The notes beneath the pieces are model-generated. The model was not told the DNA's origin. It did no database searches and saw only the letters and a list, made by a program, of their open reading frames with translations. Shown one piece after another: positions 55,923 through 64,000 of a stretch of 64,000 nt of DNA. The position numbers were made by a program, and so were the translations under genes. Numbering within the stretch: the stretch's first letter is position 1; the number at the start of each line of letters is the position of its first letter. Source of the stretch: Paenibacillus typhae (GTDB taxonomy: Bacteria > Bacillota > Bacilli > Paenibacillales > Paenibacillaceae). Where the stretch lies: positions 1 through 64,000 of the forward strand of contig NZ_FNDX01000006.1 in the NCBI RefSeq assembly GCF_900099765.1. The letters are read 5' to 3'.

Positions 55923-57197
55923 ATGGAAATGGTAAGGGTCGTTTTTTTAACGGTGCTTATGTTTTTTGTTCTGGTGACTGTCCATGAATGGGGACATTAT
56001 TTTTTCGCCAAGCGCGCCGGTATTCTTGTACGCGAATTTGCTATCGGTTTCGGCCCGAAACTGTTTTCTTATAGACGCGGTGAAACCCAGTTCACGCTCC
56101 GTCTGCTGCCTTTCGGCGGCTACGCGCGCATGGCCGGCGAGGATCCCGAAATTGTAGAGATCGGCCAGGGGCAGATGATTGCGGTCAGGCTCGGTCAGGA
56201 CAACAAGGTTAAGAACATCTATCTAGACTCGCTGGACACCCGTAGAAACGTTATCCGCGGGGAGGCGCAGTTTACTGACCTGGAGGATGAACTGAAAATC
56301 CGGCTTGATGTGGACGGCGAGGTTACTACCTATGACGTGCATCCGCAGGCCATGATGATCAAAGGCGGCCAGCAGACTCAGATCGCGCCTAAAGACCGCC
56401 AATTCGGCAGCAAAACAGTCGGACAGCGCGCTTTGGCTATCGTAGCCGGACCAGTAATGAACTTTATTCTGGCCTTCGTCCTGTTTGCTCTGCATCTGCA
56501 ACTTGCAGGCATACCGATCGAGAATCCTACCGTGGTCAGGATTGGCGATATCAGCGCAGGGATGCCTGCGGAGGAAGCCGGGTTAAAGGTAGGGGATATC
56601 GTAGTCTCAGTCAACGGCGAGCAAATCGGCGGAGATTATATGAAGATGATCGAGCTGACCTCGGCATCCAAAGGCAAGGAGATGGATTGGGTCTTGCAGC
56701 GCGGCAGTGAAACCTATGAGGTAACGATGATTCCCCGGACTATGGAAGGGGAAGAAGGCGGCAAAGTAGGGATAACCCGGGATGTGGAGACACGCAAGGC
56801 CGGATTCGGGGAGACGATCAGCAAATCGGGTACAGCGATGGTAAGCACAACCGAACTGATATTCACCGGATTTAAGCGGCTGATCAACAACTTCAATATG
56901 GATGAGGTCTCAGGGCCGGTAGGCACCTTCCAGATGACCGGACAGATCGCCATGCAGGGCATTGATTATCTCACCTACTGGGCGGCGATTCTCAGCCTGT
57001 ACCTCGGGATCTTTAACCTGCTGCCGATTCCGGCACTTGACGGAAGCCGTCTGGTGTTCCTCGGGGTTGAAGCGCTTCGCGGCAAGCCGGTTGATCCGAA
57101 CCGTGAGGGTATGGTCCATTTTGTAGGATTTGCTCTGCTGTTCCTGGTCATGATTGCTGTAACCTATAATGATATTTTGCGCCTGATTACAGGCTGA
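55923..57197 (+). CDS. rseP: Site-2 protease RseP (RasP)
   Basis: Intramembrane zinc metalloprotease that cuts anti-sigma factors and signal-peptide remnants. 424 residues: HEWGH at 21-25 in the first membrane segment, a PDZ domain (about 195-275), and the third zinc ligand Asp373 in NLLPIPALDGSRLV. The ATG at 55923 is chosen because the AAAGGGGGA site touches the ATG at 55914; the next ATG at 55929 is also possible. Confidence 0.95.
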   Translation: MEMVRVVFLTVLMFFVLVTVHEWGHYFFAKRAGILVREFAIGFGPKLFSYRRGETQFTLRLLPFGGYARMAGEDPEIVEIGQGQMIAVRLGQDNKVKNIYLDSLDTRRNVIRGEAQFTDLEDELKIRLDVDGEVTTYDVHPQAMMIKGGQQTQIAPKDRQFGSKTVGQRALAIVAGPVMNFILAFVLFALHLQLAGIPIENPTVVRIGDISAGMPAEEAGLKVGDIVVSVNGEQIGGDYMKMIELTSASKGKEMDWVLQRGSETYEVTMIPRTMEGEEGGKVGITRDVETRKAGFGETISKSGTAMVSTTELIFTGFKRLINNFNMDEVSGPVGTFQMTGQIAMQGIDYLTYWAAILSLYLGIFNLLPIPALDGSRLVFLGVEALRGKPVDPNREGMVHFVGFALLFLVMIAVTYNDILRLITG

Positions 57198-57302
57198 TTT
57201 TCGATCTAACCCAAGCTGATTTATGGCGGACCCGCAAATGGCGGCCGGATGGCTCCGCAGCCAAGCTTTATTTTGCCGGGCAATTTAGGAGGATTTCAAG
57301 AG

Positions 57303-58751
57303 ATGGCTAAAGATAAGCAGTTCGTTACGGAAATAACACCGCAGAGCGAGGATTTCTCGCGCTGGTATATCGATGTAATCAAAAAAGCGGATCTGATGGA
57401 TTATTCGCCGGTCCGCGGCTGTATCGTGTTCAAACCGGAGGGCTATGAAATCTGGGAGCATATCCAGGAGGAAATGAACCGCCGCCTGAAGGCTACCGGT
57501 CACCGTAACGCCTATTTCCCGGTGTTCATTCCGGAGAGCTTTTTCCAGAAGGAAAAGGATCATATCGAGGGCTTCAATCCCGAGCTGCCTTGGGTAACGG
57601 AGGCCGGGGGGGATGTGCTGGAGGAACGTCTGGCGGTCCGCCCGACCTCAGAAACCATGTTCGGACACATGTATTCCAAATGGATTCAGTCGTACCGCGA
57701 CCTGCCGGTGCTGATCAACCAGTGGGCGAACGTAGTACGCTGGGAAAAACGCACCCTGCCGTTTATCCGGACCACAGAGTTCCTGTGGCAGGAAGGCCAT
57801 ACGGCGCATGAGAACGAATCCGAAGCACGCGAAGAAACGATGCGGATGTTGGAGAACTACCGTGATTTTGTGGAGAGCTTCTTAGCGATTCCGGTTGTTA
57901 CCGGCCAGAAGACGCCTTCGGAGCGTTTTGCCGGTGCAGTGGATACTTACTCTATTGAAGCGATGATGAAGGATGGACGGGCTGTTCAGGCGGCCACCTC
58001 CCATTATCTCGGAACCAAGTTTGCCGAAGCGTTTGAAATTCAGTATCTGAGCCGCGAGAACTCGCTGGAGTATGTACACACTACTTCCTGGGGATCTACA
58101 ACCCGCCTGATCGGCTCGCTGATTATGGTTCACGGGGATGACCGCGGTCTGGCGCTGCCGCCAAAGGTTGCTCCGACTCAGGTTATTATGATTCCAATCG
58201 GACCGCCTAAGACCCGTGAAGCGGTAATTGGCCGGACGGACGAGCTGTTCAAGCAGCTGAAGGATGCCGGAGTGCGTGTGCGTGTAGACGACCGGGCCGA
58301 TCTGACCCCAGGCTGGAAGTTCAACGAATACGAAATGCGCGGTGTACCTGTTCGTCTGGAGCTGGGCCCGCGTGATATGGAAAACGGCGTCTGCGTACTG
58401 GTGTCCCGGATTACCGGCGAAAAGAAGGTCATCCAGCAGGACAATCTGGTGGAAGAAGTACAAGCCATGCTGGAGCAGGTGCACAACGAGATGTTTGAGC
58501 GTGCGCTGAAATTCCGCGAGGACCACTTCTATTCCGTGGACAGCCTGGAAGAGATGAAGGCCTCGATGGAGGAAAAGCGCGGCTTTGCCTTAGCAGGCTG
58601 GTGCGGAACCGAAGAGTGCGAAGATAAAGTTAAAGAAGAAACGGGAGCAGGCAGCCGCAATATTCCGTTTAATCCGGCAGAGCAGAAGACTACCTGCATC
58701 TGCTGCGGCAAGCCGGCCAAGCATACGGTTGTTTTTGCCAAAGCTTATTAA
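57303..58751 (+). CDS. proS: Prolyl-tRNA synthetase, archaeal/eukaryote-like (type 3)
   Basis: Class II synthetase of 482 residues. Motif 2 and the active-site region include LAVRPTSETMFGHMYSKWI, RWEKRTLPFIRTTEFLWQEG and motif 3-like GSTTRLIGSLIMVHGDDRGL (in parts). The C-terminal zinc-type tail has CGTEECED and CICCGKPAKHTVV. The long editing insertion of bacterial-type ProRS (about 565 aa, as in Bacillus at this locus) is absent. ATG at 57303 behind TTAGGAGGA. Confidence 0.95.
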   Translation: MAKDKQFVTEITPQSEDFSRWYIDVIKKADLMDYSPVRGCIVFKPEGYEIWEHIQEEMNRRLKATGHRNAYFPVFIPESFFQKEKDHIEGFNPELPWVTEAGGDVLEERLAVRPTSETMFGHMYSKWIQSYRDLPVLINQWANVVRWEKRTLPFIRTTEFLWQEGHTAHENESEAREETMRMLENYRDFVESFLAIPVVTGQKTPSERFAGAVDTYSIEAMMKDGRAVQAATSHYLGTKFAEAFEIQYLSRENSLEYVHTTSWGSTTRLIGSLIMVHGDDRGLALPPKVAPTQVIMIPIGPPKTREAVIGRTDELFKQLKDAGVRVRVDDRADLTPGWKFNEYEMRGVPVRLELGPRDMENGVCVLVSRITGEKKVIQQDNLVEEVQAMLEQVHNEMFERALKFREDHFYSVDSLEEMKASMEEKRGFALAGWCGTEECEDKVKEETGAGSRNIPFNPAEQKTTCICCGKPAKHTVVFAKAY

Positions 58752-58786
58752 ACAACAATAGATTATAATAGACAGTATCTGAATGC

Positions 58787-58851
58787 AGCTTCTGGCGAGA
58801 GGAGTCGGCGGGCCGAAAGAACCCAACACTTTGTCGACCCGGAAGCTTTTT
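58787..58851 (+). terminator. Likely terminator between proS and polC
   Basis: AGCTTCTGG (58787-58795) pairs with CCGGAAGCT (58839-58847) with one G-U pair, followed by TTTTTAC. The loop is long. Confidence 0.45.
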
Positions 58852-58885
58852 ACAATTTATCATTGTGTAAGTGGGTGGGGGAAGC

Positions 58886-61800
58886 ATGGAACAGAACGCG
58901 GAGAGAAGAAAAAGGTTCGAGCTTCTGATGAAGCAGGGGGAGATTCCGCCTGCGCTGATTGATTCCTATTTCATGGATGGACAGATTGAGCGTGTAGAGA
59001 TCAGCCGTGGCAATAAGGACTGGCATATTGTCATCGCCAAGGATAGTCTCGTCCCGGCACAGGCGTACCGGACCTTTTGTTTGAGAATGCGTGAGAAGCT
59101 GCAGCATATCGCCAAAGTCAGCTTCCTGTTTTTATATGATGAAAAAAAGGTTGGCAGACAGGAGCTTGTACAGGAGTACTGGGGGCTGTTCATTGAGTGG
59201 GTGCAGCGGGAGATCCCGTCGGTTAACGGCTGGCTGACCCGGTCTGCACAGGAGCTGCAGGATAGCACGCTTGTCCTCAGCCTGAATGACAAGATGTCAC
59301 TGGAGCTTGCCCGCAAAAAGGGAATCGAAGCGGCTATTATTAAATTTTATGATAAATATTTCGGATTTCCGCTGAAGGTAAAGCTGCAGATTGCCGAGAA
59401 TGAAACCAGTAAAGCGGATGCTTATGAGGAATTCCAGCAGAAGCTGCAGCAGGAGCAGCGTGAGCTCGTGGAAATGATGATGATGACGAGCAGCGAACCG
59501 GAGGAGCCGGAGGAAGATGTTGATCCGAATGAAGTGATAAAGCTCCAGGTTGGCTATGAAATCAAGGAGCAGGCAACTCCGATTCTGCAAATCCAGGATG
59601 AAGAGAAGAAAATTACCATTCAAGGGACGATTTTTGGGCTGGAGAGCAAGGAGCTGCGCAACGGCAATACGCTGTTCACTTTCTGCATAACCGACTTCAC
59701 TGATTCCCTGCAGATGAAGATGTTCGCCAAGACCAAAGAAGATCTGAAAATTATGAGCCAGCTGGCAAACGGCAAGTGGGTTAGAGCGCGCGGTAAGGTC
59801 GAGTACGACCGTTTCATGCAGATCCCTGAGCTTGTAATGATTCCATCAGACCTGACTGAGGTAAACGCGCCGCCGGCCCGCAAAGATAATGCCAAGCAAA
59901 AACGGGTTGAATTCCATCTGCACACGACCATGAGCACCATGGATGCCGTTACGCCGATTGGTGAATACATCAAAACTGCCGCCAAATGGGGCCATCCGGC
60001 CATTGCAGTTACAGACCACGGGAACGTGCAGAGTTTTCCGGAAGCCAACCATGCGGTCCATAAGCATAAAATCAAAATGCTCTACGGTGTGGAAGCTAAC
60101 GTTGTCAACGATGCGGTCAATATAGTGGAAAATCCGCAGCCTATGGATCTCAAAACAGCTACCTATGTCGTATTCGATATCGAGACCACCGGCCTGTCCA
60201 TCACACGCAATAATATTACCGAGCTTGCTGCTATCAAGATGTGTGAAGGCAAGGAGATCGGCCGTTATACAACATTCGTTAATCCGCACGAAAAAATCCC
60301 TTACCATATCCAGCAGCTGACCAACATTACTGACGAAATGGTTAAGGATGCACCGGATTTGGAACCGGTACTGAAGGAGTTTGTAGAGTTCATAGGCGAT
60401 GCGGTTCTGGTTGCCCATAATGCGCGGTTTGATATGGGCTTCATTCAGGCCTCTCTGCTGAAGCTGGGCCAGCCGCAGCTGCCGAATCCGTCACTGGATA
60501 CGCTGGAGCTGGCGCGGCTGCTGTTTCCGAGTATGAAGAATCACCGTTTGAACACACTTGCGGATAAATATAAAGTGCTGCTGGAAAGCCATCACCGGGC
60601 TGTTGATGATACCATTGCGCTCGGCGGCATTTTGACCGGCCTTCTGAATGACGCCGAGAAGATGAAGAATCTGACCCGGCTGGAGCGGCTGAACGACTAT
60701 GTAGGTAACGATCTGTCCAATGTCCGGCCGTTCCACTGCGGAATCTATGCTCTGAACCCTACCGGCAAAAAGAACCTGTATAAGCTGATCTCCATGAGCC
60801 ATACGGAGTACTTCAAGCGTGTGCCGTGCATCCCGAAATCGAAGCTTGAGCAGCACCGCGACGGGCTGATCGTGATTTCCGGCTGTGAGCGCGGGGAATT
60901 TTTTGAGACAGTGCTCAACAAGACTGTAGAGGAAGCGATGGAGGTTGCCCAGTTCTATGATGTTCTGGAGATTCAGCCGCTGACGATGTATATGCATCTT
61001 GTGGATAAGGGCTTTGTGGCAACGGCTGAGGATTTAAGGGATGTTGTGCGCAAAATCTGTGAAATTGGCGAACAGATGAACAAGCCGGTCATTGCCACGG
61101 GCAATGTTCATTATCTGGAGCCCCGCCAAAAGCTGTTTCGTGATATCACGATCCACGGAATTACCGGATTCAGTCCGCTGAAGGATCAGGTTAAGCCGGA
61201 TGCCCATTTCCGGACAACGGATGAAATGCTGGCGGAGTTCGAGTTCCTGGGTGCGGAAAAAGCGATGGAGGTTGTTGTCACCAATACCGTAGCGCTTGCC
61301 GACCGGTTCGAGGAATATGATCTGTTCCCGAGCGAGCTCTTTACGCCGAATATTGAAGGGGCGGACGAAGAAATACGCAGCACCTGCTATAACACGGCCA
61401 AGTCCATTTACGGTGAAGATCTCCCGGAAGTCGTGGTGGCCCGCCTGGAAAAAGAGCTTGCGCCGATTATCAAATACGGCTTCTCGGCCAACTATCTGAT
61501 TTCGGAGCGGCTTGTTAAAAAGTCGAATCAGGACGGTTACCTCGTAGGTTCCCGCGGCTCGGTCGGCTCGTCTGTAGTTGCGACTTTCCTCGGCATCTCC
61601 GAGGTTAATCCGCTGCCGGCGCATTACATTTGCCTGAATCCCGAATGCAAGCACAGCGAATGGTTCCTGGACGGCAGCGTGCCGAGCGGTTTTGACCTTC
61701 CGGATAAAGCCTGCCCGGACTGCGGCGGCAGGCTGAAGGGAGAGGGGCAGGATATTCCGTTTGAGACCTTCCTTGGCTTCAAAGGGGACAAGGTTCCCGA

Positions 61801-63220
61801 TATCGACCTTAACTTCTCCGGGGAATACCAGCCCAATGCCCATAACTTTACCAAAACGATGTTCGGCCCGGATAATGTATTCCGTGCAGGAACGATTGGT
61901 ACGGTAGCTGAGAAGACAGCCTTCGGTTTCACCAAGAAATATGAGGAGCATCACCAGAAGCGCTGGCGGGGGGCCGAGCTTAACCGTCTGGCGGCGGGCT
62001 GCACAGGCGTTAAGCGCAGCACCGGACAGCATCCGGGCGGTATCGTCGTTCTGCCGGATTATATGGAGATCGAAGATATTACCCCGGTCCAGTTCCCTGC
62101 GGATGATGTGACAGCCGAGTGGAAGACAACCCATTTCGATTATCATGCCTTTGACGCCAACCTGCTGAAGCTTGATATTCTGGGCCATGATGATCCGACC
62201 ATGATGCGTATGCTGCAGGATCTGACCGGCGTCGATCCGACAACCATTCCGATGAATGACCCGAAGGTTATGAGCATGTTTAACTCTACCGAGGCGTTAG
62301 GGGTGCGGCCCGAACAGATCCGCACCCCTGTGGCCACCTACGGTGTACCCGAAATGGGAACCAAATTCGTCCGCCAGATGCTGATCGAATCGAAGCCGTC
62401 CAGCTTTGCCGACTTGCTGCAGATATCAGGACTGTCCCACGGTACCGGCGTATGGCTGGGCAACGCACAGGAACTGATCAAAAATAACACCTGCAACATC
62501 AAGACCGTAATCGGCTGTCGTGACGATATCATGCTCTATCTGATCTATAAGGCGGGTATGGATGCCAGCCTGGCCTTTAAAATTACGGAAAGTGTGCGTA
62601 AAGGAAAAGGGCTGCCTCCCGAATGGATTGAAGAGATGAAGAAATGCAAAGTGCCGCAATGGTACATTGATTCCTGTCTGAAGATCCAGTATATGTTCCC
62701 TAAGGCGCATGCCGCTGCATATGTAATCTCTGCAGTGCGGACCGCCTACTTCAAGCTGTATCATCCGATTGAATATTATGCGACCTACTTCTCGGTACGT
62801 GCGGCTGACTTTGACATCGAGCTCTGCTGCCAGGGCTATGAAGCGATCAACCGCCAGATCGGCGAGATCGAAGCCAAGGGCTTCCAGGCGCTGCCTAAGG
62901 AAAAAGCGATGCTGCCGGTGCTCGAGATGGCGCTGGAGATGACGGCGCGCGGGTTCACCTTCAAGAACATCGATCTGTACCGTTCCGATGCGAATCGCTT
63001 TACCGTTGACGGCACCAGCCTGATTCCGCCGTTCTCCGCGCTCGCGGGAATCGGTGAGAATGCGGCGATCAATATTGCTGCCGCCAAGGATGCCGGCGAG
63101 TTTCTGTCAATTGAGGATTTCCAGCAGAAATCCAAAGCAAGCAAGACGGTTATCGAGCTGCTGACCGGGATGGGCTGCTTCCGCGGACTTCCGGAGAGCA
63201 ACCAGCTGTCACTGTTCTAA
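58886..63220 (+). CDS. polC: DNA polymerase III PolC-type alpha subunit
   Basis: Main replicative polymerase with built-in proofreading, 1444 residues. Order: N-terminal domain, OB fold (about 235-330), PHP start RVEFHLHTTMSTMDAVTP, inserted 3'-5' exonuclease with FDIETTGLS (about 430) and HNARFDMGF, second PHP part, then the polymerase with zinc-binding CLNPECKH and CPDCGG, GSRGSVGSSVVA, PDIDLNFSGEYQ and KRSTGQHPGGIVV. ATG at 58886 behind GTGGGGGAAGC; GTG at 58871 is an alternative. Confidence 0.97.
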   Translation: MEQNAERRKRFELLMKQGEIPPALIDSYFMDGQIERVEISRGNKDWHIVIAKDSLVPAQAYRTFCLRMREKLQHIAKVSFLFLYDEKKVGRQELVQEYWGLFIEWVQREIPSVNGWLTRSAQELQDSTLVLSLNDKMSLELARKKGIEAAIIKFYDKYFGFPLKVKLQIAENETSKADAYEEFQQKLQQEQRELVEMMMMTSSEPEEPEEDVDPNEVIKLQVGYEIKEQATPILQIQDEEKKITIQGTIFGLESKELRNGNTLFTFCITDFTDSLQMKMFAKTKEDLKIMSQLANGKWVRARGKVEYDRFMQIPELVMIPSDLTEVNAPPARKDNAKQKRVEFHLHTTMSTMDAVTPIGEYIKTAAKWGHPAIAVTDHGNVQSFPEANHAVHKHKIKMLYGVEANVVNDAVNIVENPQPMDLKTATYVVFDIETTGLSITRNNITELAAIKMCEGKEIGRYTTFVNPHEKIPYHIQQLTNITDEMVKDAPDLEPVLKEFVEFIGDAVLVAHNARFDMGFIQASLLKLGQPQLPNPSLDTLELARLLFPSMKNHRLNTLADKYKVLLESHHRAVDDTIALGGILTGLLNDAEKMKNLTRLERLNDYVGNDLSNVRPFHCGIYALNPTGKKNLYKLISMSHTEYFKRVPCIPKSKLEQHRDGLIVISGCERGEFFETVLNKTVEEAMEVAQFYDVLEIQPLTMYMHLVDKGFVATAEDLRDVVRKICEIGEQMNKPVIATGNVHYLEPRQKLFRDITIHGITGFSPLKDQVKPDAHFRTTDEMLAEFEFLGAEKAMEVVVTNTVALADRFEEYDLFPSELFTPNIEGADEEIRSTCYNTAKSIYGEDLPEVVVARLEKELAPIIKYGFSANYLISERLVKKSNQDGYLVGSRGSVGSSVVATFLGISEVNPLPAHYICLNPECKHSEWFLDGSVPSGFDLPDKACPDCGGRLKGEGQDIPFETFLGFKGDKVPDIDLNFSGEYQPNAHNFTKTMFGPDNVFRAGTIGTVAEKTAFGFTKKYEEHHQKRWRGAELNRLAAGCTGVKRSTGQHPGGIVVLPDYMEIEDITPVQFPADDVTAEWKTTHFDYHAFDANLLKLDILGHDDPTMMRMLQDLTGVDPTTIPMNDPKVMSMFNSTEALGVRPEQIRTPVATYGVPEMGTKFVRQMLIESKPSSFADLLQISGLSHGTGVWLGNAQELIKNNTCNIKTVIGCRDDIMLYLIYKAGMDASLAFKITESVRKGKGLPPEWIEEMKKCKVPQWYIDSCLKIQYMFPKAHAAAYVISAVRTAYFKLYHPIEYYATYFSVRAADFDIELCCQGYEAINRQIGEIEAKGFQALPKEKAMLPVLEMALEMTARGFTFKNIDLYRSDANRFTVDGTSLIPPFSALAGIGENAAINIAAAKDAGEFLSIEDFQQKSKASKTVIELLTGMGCFRGLPESNQLSLF

Positions 63221-63225
63221 AAATA

Positions 63226-63302
63226 CCCCGCAAAGTGAAGCGATGACTCCGAAGAATCACCTGGTACTTTGCGTGGACTCCCTGAATATCAGCCCCGCAA
63301 AG
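63226..63302 (+). repeat. Direct and inverted repeat after polC
   Basis: CCCCGCAAAG occurs at 63226-63235 and again at 63293-63302. Between them ACTTTGCG (63266-63273) is complementary to the first copy (CGCAAAGT), and partly to the second. No T-run follows; it lies before the rimP promoter. Confidence 0.6.
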
Positions 63303-63333
63303 CCTTGCCGGACAGGCAGTCAAGGGCTGGTAC

Positions 63334-63362
63334 TTGTCAGTGCAGATGCACTATGGTATAAT
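63334..63362 (+). promoter_or_regulatory. Strong sigma-A promoter of rimP-nusA
   Basis: TTGTCA (63334-63339), 17 bases, and a perfect TATAAT (63357-63362). Confidence 0.88.
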
Positions 63363-63395
63363 TTTTCTTGGTAATAATGAGATAAGTCCGTTGTG

Positions 63396-63430
63396 TAAAG
63401 AGTGGGGAAACCCACTCTTTATCTTTGGTA
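63396..63430 (+). promoter_or_regulatory. Leader hairpin, possible attenuator of rimP-nusA
   Basis: TAAAGAGTGGG pairs perfectly (11 bp) with CCCACTCTTTA around a GAAA tetraloop, then TCTTTGG. The stem starts about 27 bases after the predicted transcription start. The interrupted U-tract fits a weak terminator that would need help from NusA. Confidence 0.6.
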
Positions 63431-63466
63431 TATAGCAAAAGACAAGTTCGTGGAGGTAATTTTCTT

Positions 63467-63934
63467 TTGAGCACATCCAAATCCAAAATCAAACAAACGG
63501 TAGAGCAGATGCTCGGGTCCTATCTTGAGGACAATGGTTTCGAACTGGTGGACGTTGAATACGTGAAGGAAGGTTCCAACTGGTTTTTGCGCATATTCGT
63601 AGATAAAGAGGGCGGCATCGACATCGATGACTGCGGCATGATCAGCGAATATTTCAGTTCAAAGCTGGATGAGAATGATCCGATCCCCGAGGCCTATTTC
63701 CTGGAGGTTTCCTCTCCGGGGGCTGAACGCCCGCTCAAAAAAGCAGCGGATGTAGCCAAAGCGGTAGGCAAGGACGTATATGTAACGGTTTATGAGCCGA
63801 TTCAGGGCCTTAAGGAATTCGAGGGCCGTTTGGTCTCGTTCGAGAATGAGGAACTGCTCATCTCCGCGGGCAAAAAAGAACATGTTGTGCCGTATGCCAA
63901 AGTCGCCAGCGCGAGATTGGCCATTATTTTTTAA
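63467..63934 (+). CDS. rimP: Ribosome maturation factor RimP
   Basis: Needed for 30S subunit maturation. 155 residues: VEQMLGSYLEDNGFELVDVEYVKEG (in parts), FVDKEGGIDIDDCGMIS and YFLEVSSPGAERPLKK are family marks. TTG at 63467 is chosen behind GGAGGT; the longer frame from 63425 adds unconserved residues. It leads the nusA operon. Confidence 0.95.
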   Translation: MSTSKSKIKQTVEQMLGSYLEDNGFELVDVEYVKEGSNWFLRIFVDKEGGIDIDDCGMISEYFSSKLDENDPIPEAYFLEVSSPGAERPLKKAADVAKAVGKDVYVTVYEPIQGLKEFEGRLVSFENEELLISAGKKEHVVPYAKVASARLAIIF

Positions 63935-63960
63935 CGTTTTGAAAGGGGGACCGGAATTTC

Positions 63961-64000
63961 ATGAGTATGGATTTTATTGAAGCTATGAATGAACTGGAAA
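63961..64000 (+). CDS. nusA: Transcription factor NusA, N-terminal fragment (cut by window edge)
   Basis: ATG at 63961, preceded by GAAAGGGGG, opens MSMDFIEAMNELE and runs off the window after 13 codons. The start resembles Paenibacillus NusA, and nusA follows rimP in nearly all Firmicutes. Only the first residues are visible, so the call leans on position. Confidence 0.8.
   Translation, partial: MSMDFIEAMNELE

Noticed and set aside
57198..57302. Possible T-box leader before proS
   Set aside because: The gap is only 105 bases; no specifier loop, T-box sequence or antiterminator was found.
58827..58838. ACTTTGTCGACC near polC as a Spo0A box
   Set aside because: It lies inside the loop of a likely terminator hairpin and is not next to a promoter.
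61034..62188. 384-codon - strand frame opposite polC
   Set aside because: Shadow of polC coding bias; no start signal or motif.

Overview
The window is a chromosomal segment of a low-to-mid GC Gram-positive bacterium, almost certainly Paenibacillus or a close relative. This rests on gene order (rnhB - ylqG/ylqH-like pair - sucCD - dprA - topA - trmFO - hslVU - fla/che operon - rpsB - tsf - pyrH - frr - uppS - cdsA - dxr - rseP - proS - polC - rimP - nusA, as in Bacillus), on Firmicute markers (PolC, CheC/CheD/FliY, SigD, OhrR, HslV of the ClpQ type) and on the protein sequences themselves. Nearly all genes lie on the + strand; only ohrA is on the - strand.

Layout. (1) 1-345: 3' part of a group II intron with recognisable domains V and VI, truncated by the window edge and lying just upstream of rnhB. 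(2) 476-4628: rnhB, a FliK-like/FlhB-C-like pair outside the flagellar operon, a YraN-family protein and a zinc-ribbon protein. (3) 4768-8336: a phosphoesterase, the YifB/ComM AAA ATPase, and the divergent ohrA/ohrR peroxide-defence pair. (4) 8574-17819: sucCD, dprA, topA, trmFO, hslV, hslU. The xerC/codV and codY genes found at this place in Bacillus are absent. (5) 18197-49854: one very long flagellar and chemotaxis locus (flgBC, fliEFGHIJ, a MotE/YlxF-like gene, fliK, flgD, a small flagellar-operon gene, flgE, swrD, fliL, fliM, fliY, cheY, fliOPQR, flhB, flhA, flhF, flhG, cheB, cheA, cheW, cheC, cheD, an unknown membrane protein, sigD, fapA and three downstream genes). (6) 50054-64000: translation, lipid/isoprenoid, membrane protease and replication genes ending in the first codons of nusA.

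How the parts work together. The fla/che block codes for the basal body, the export gate, the C-ring switch (FliG/FliM/FliY), adaptation and signalling proteins, the FlhF/FlhG placement pair and the late sigma factor SigD. Hairpins around the hook gene and a good intrinsic terminator just after it suggest that expression is graded along the operon. A perfect Spo0A-box-like sequence sits next to the putative flgB promoter. The tail region has strong sigma-A promoters ahead of rpsB and rimP, and several inter-gene hairpins.

Most of the window is conserved core genome. I see no clear new defence, mobile or biosynthetic system. The less explained points are the second FliK/FlhB-C pair, the poorly characterised genes flanking sigD, the hook-gene hairpins, the unusual HslV N-terminus and the putative attenuator ahead of rimP-nusA. 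All starts, promoters and terminators were read by eye.
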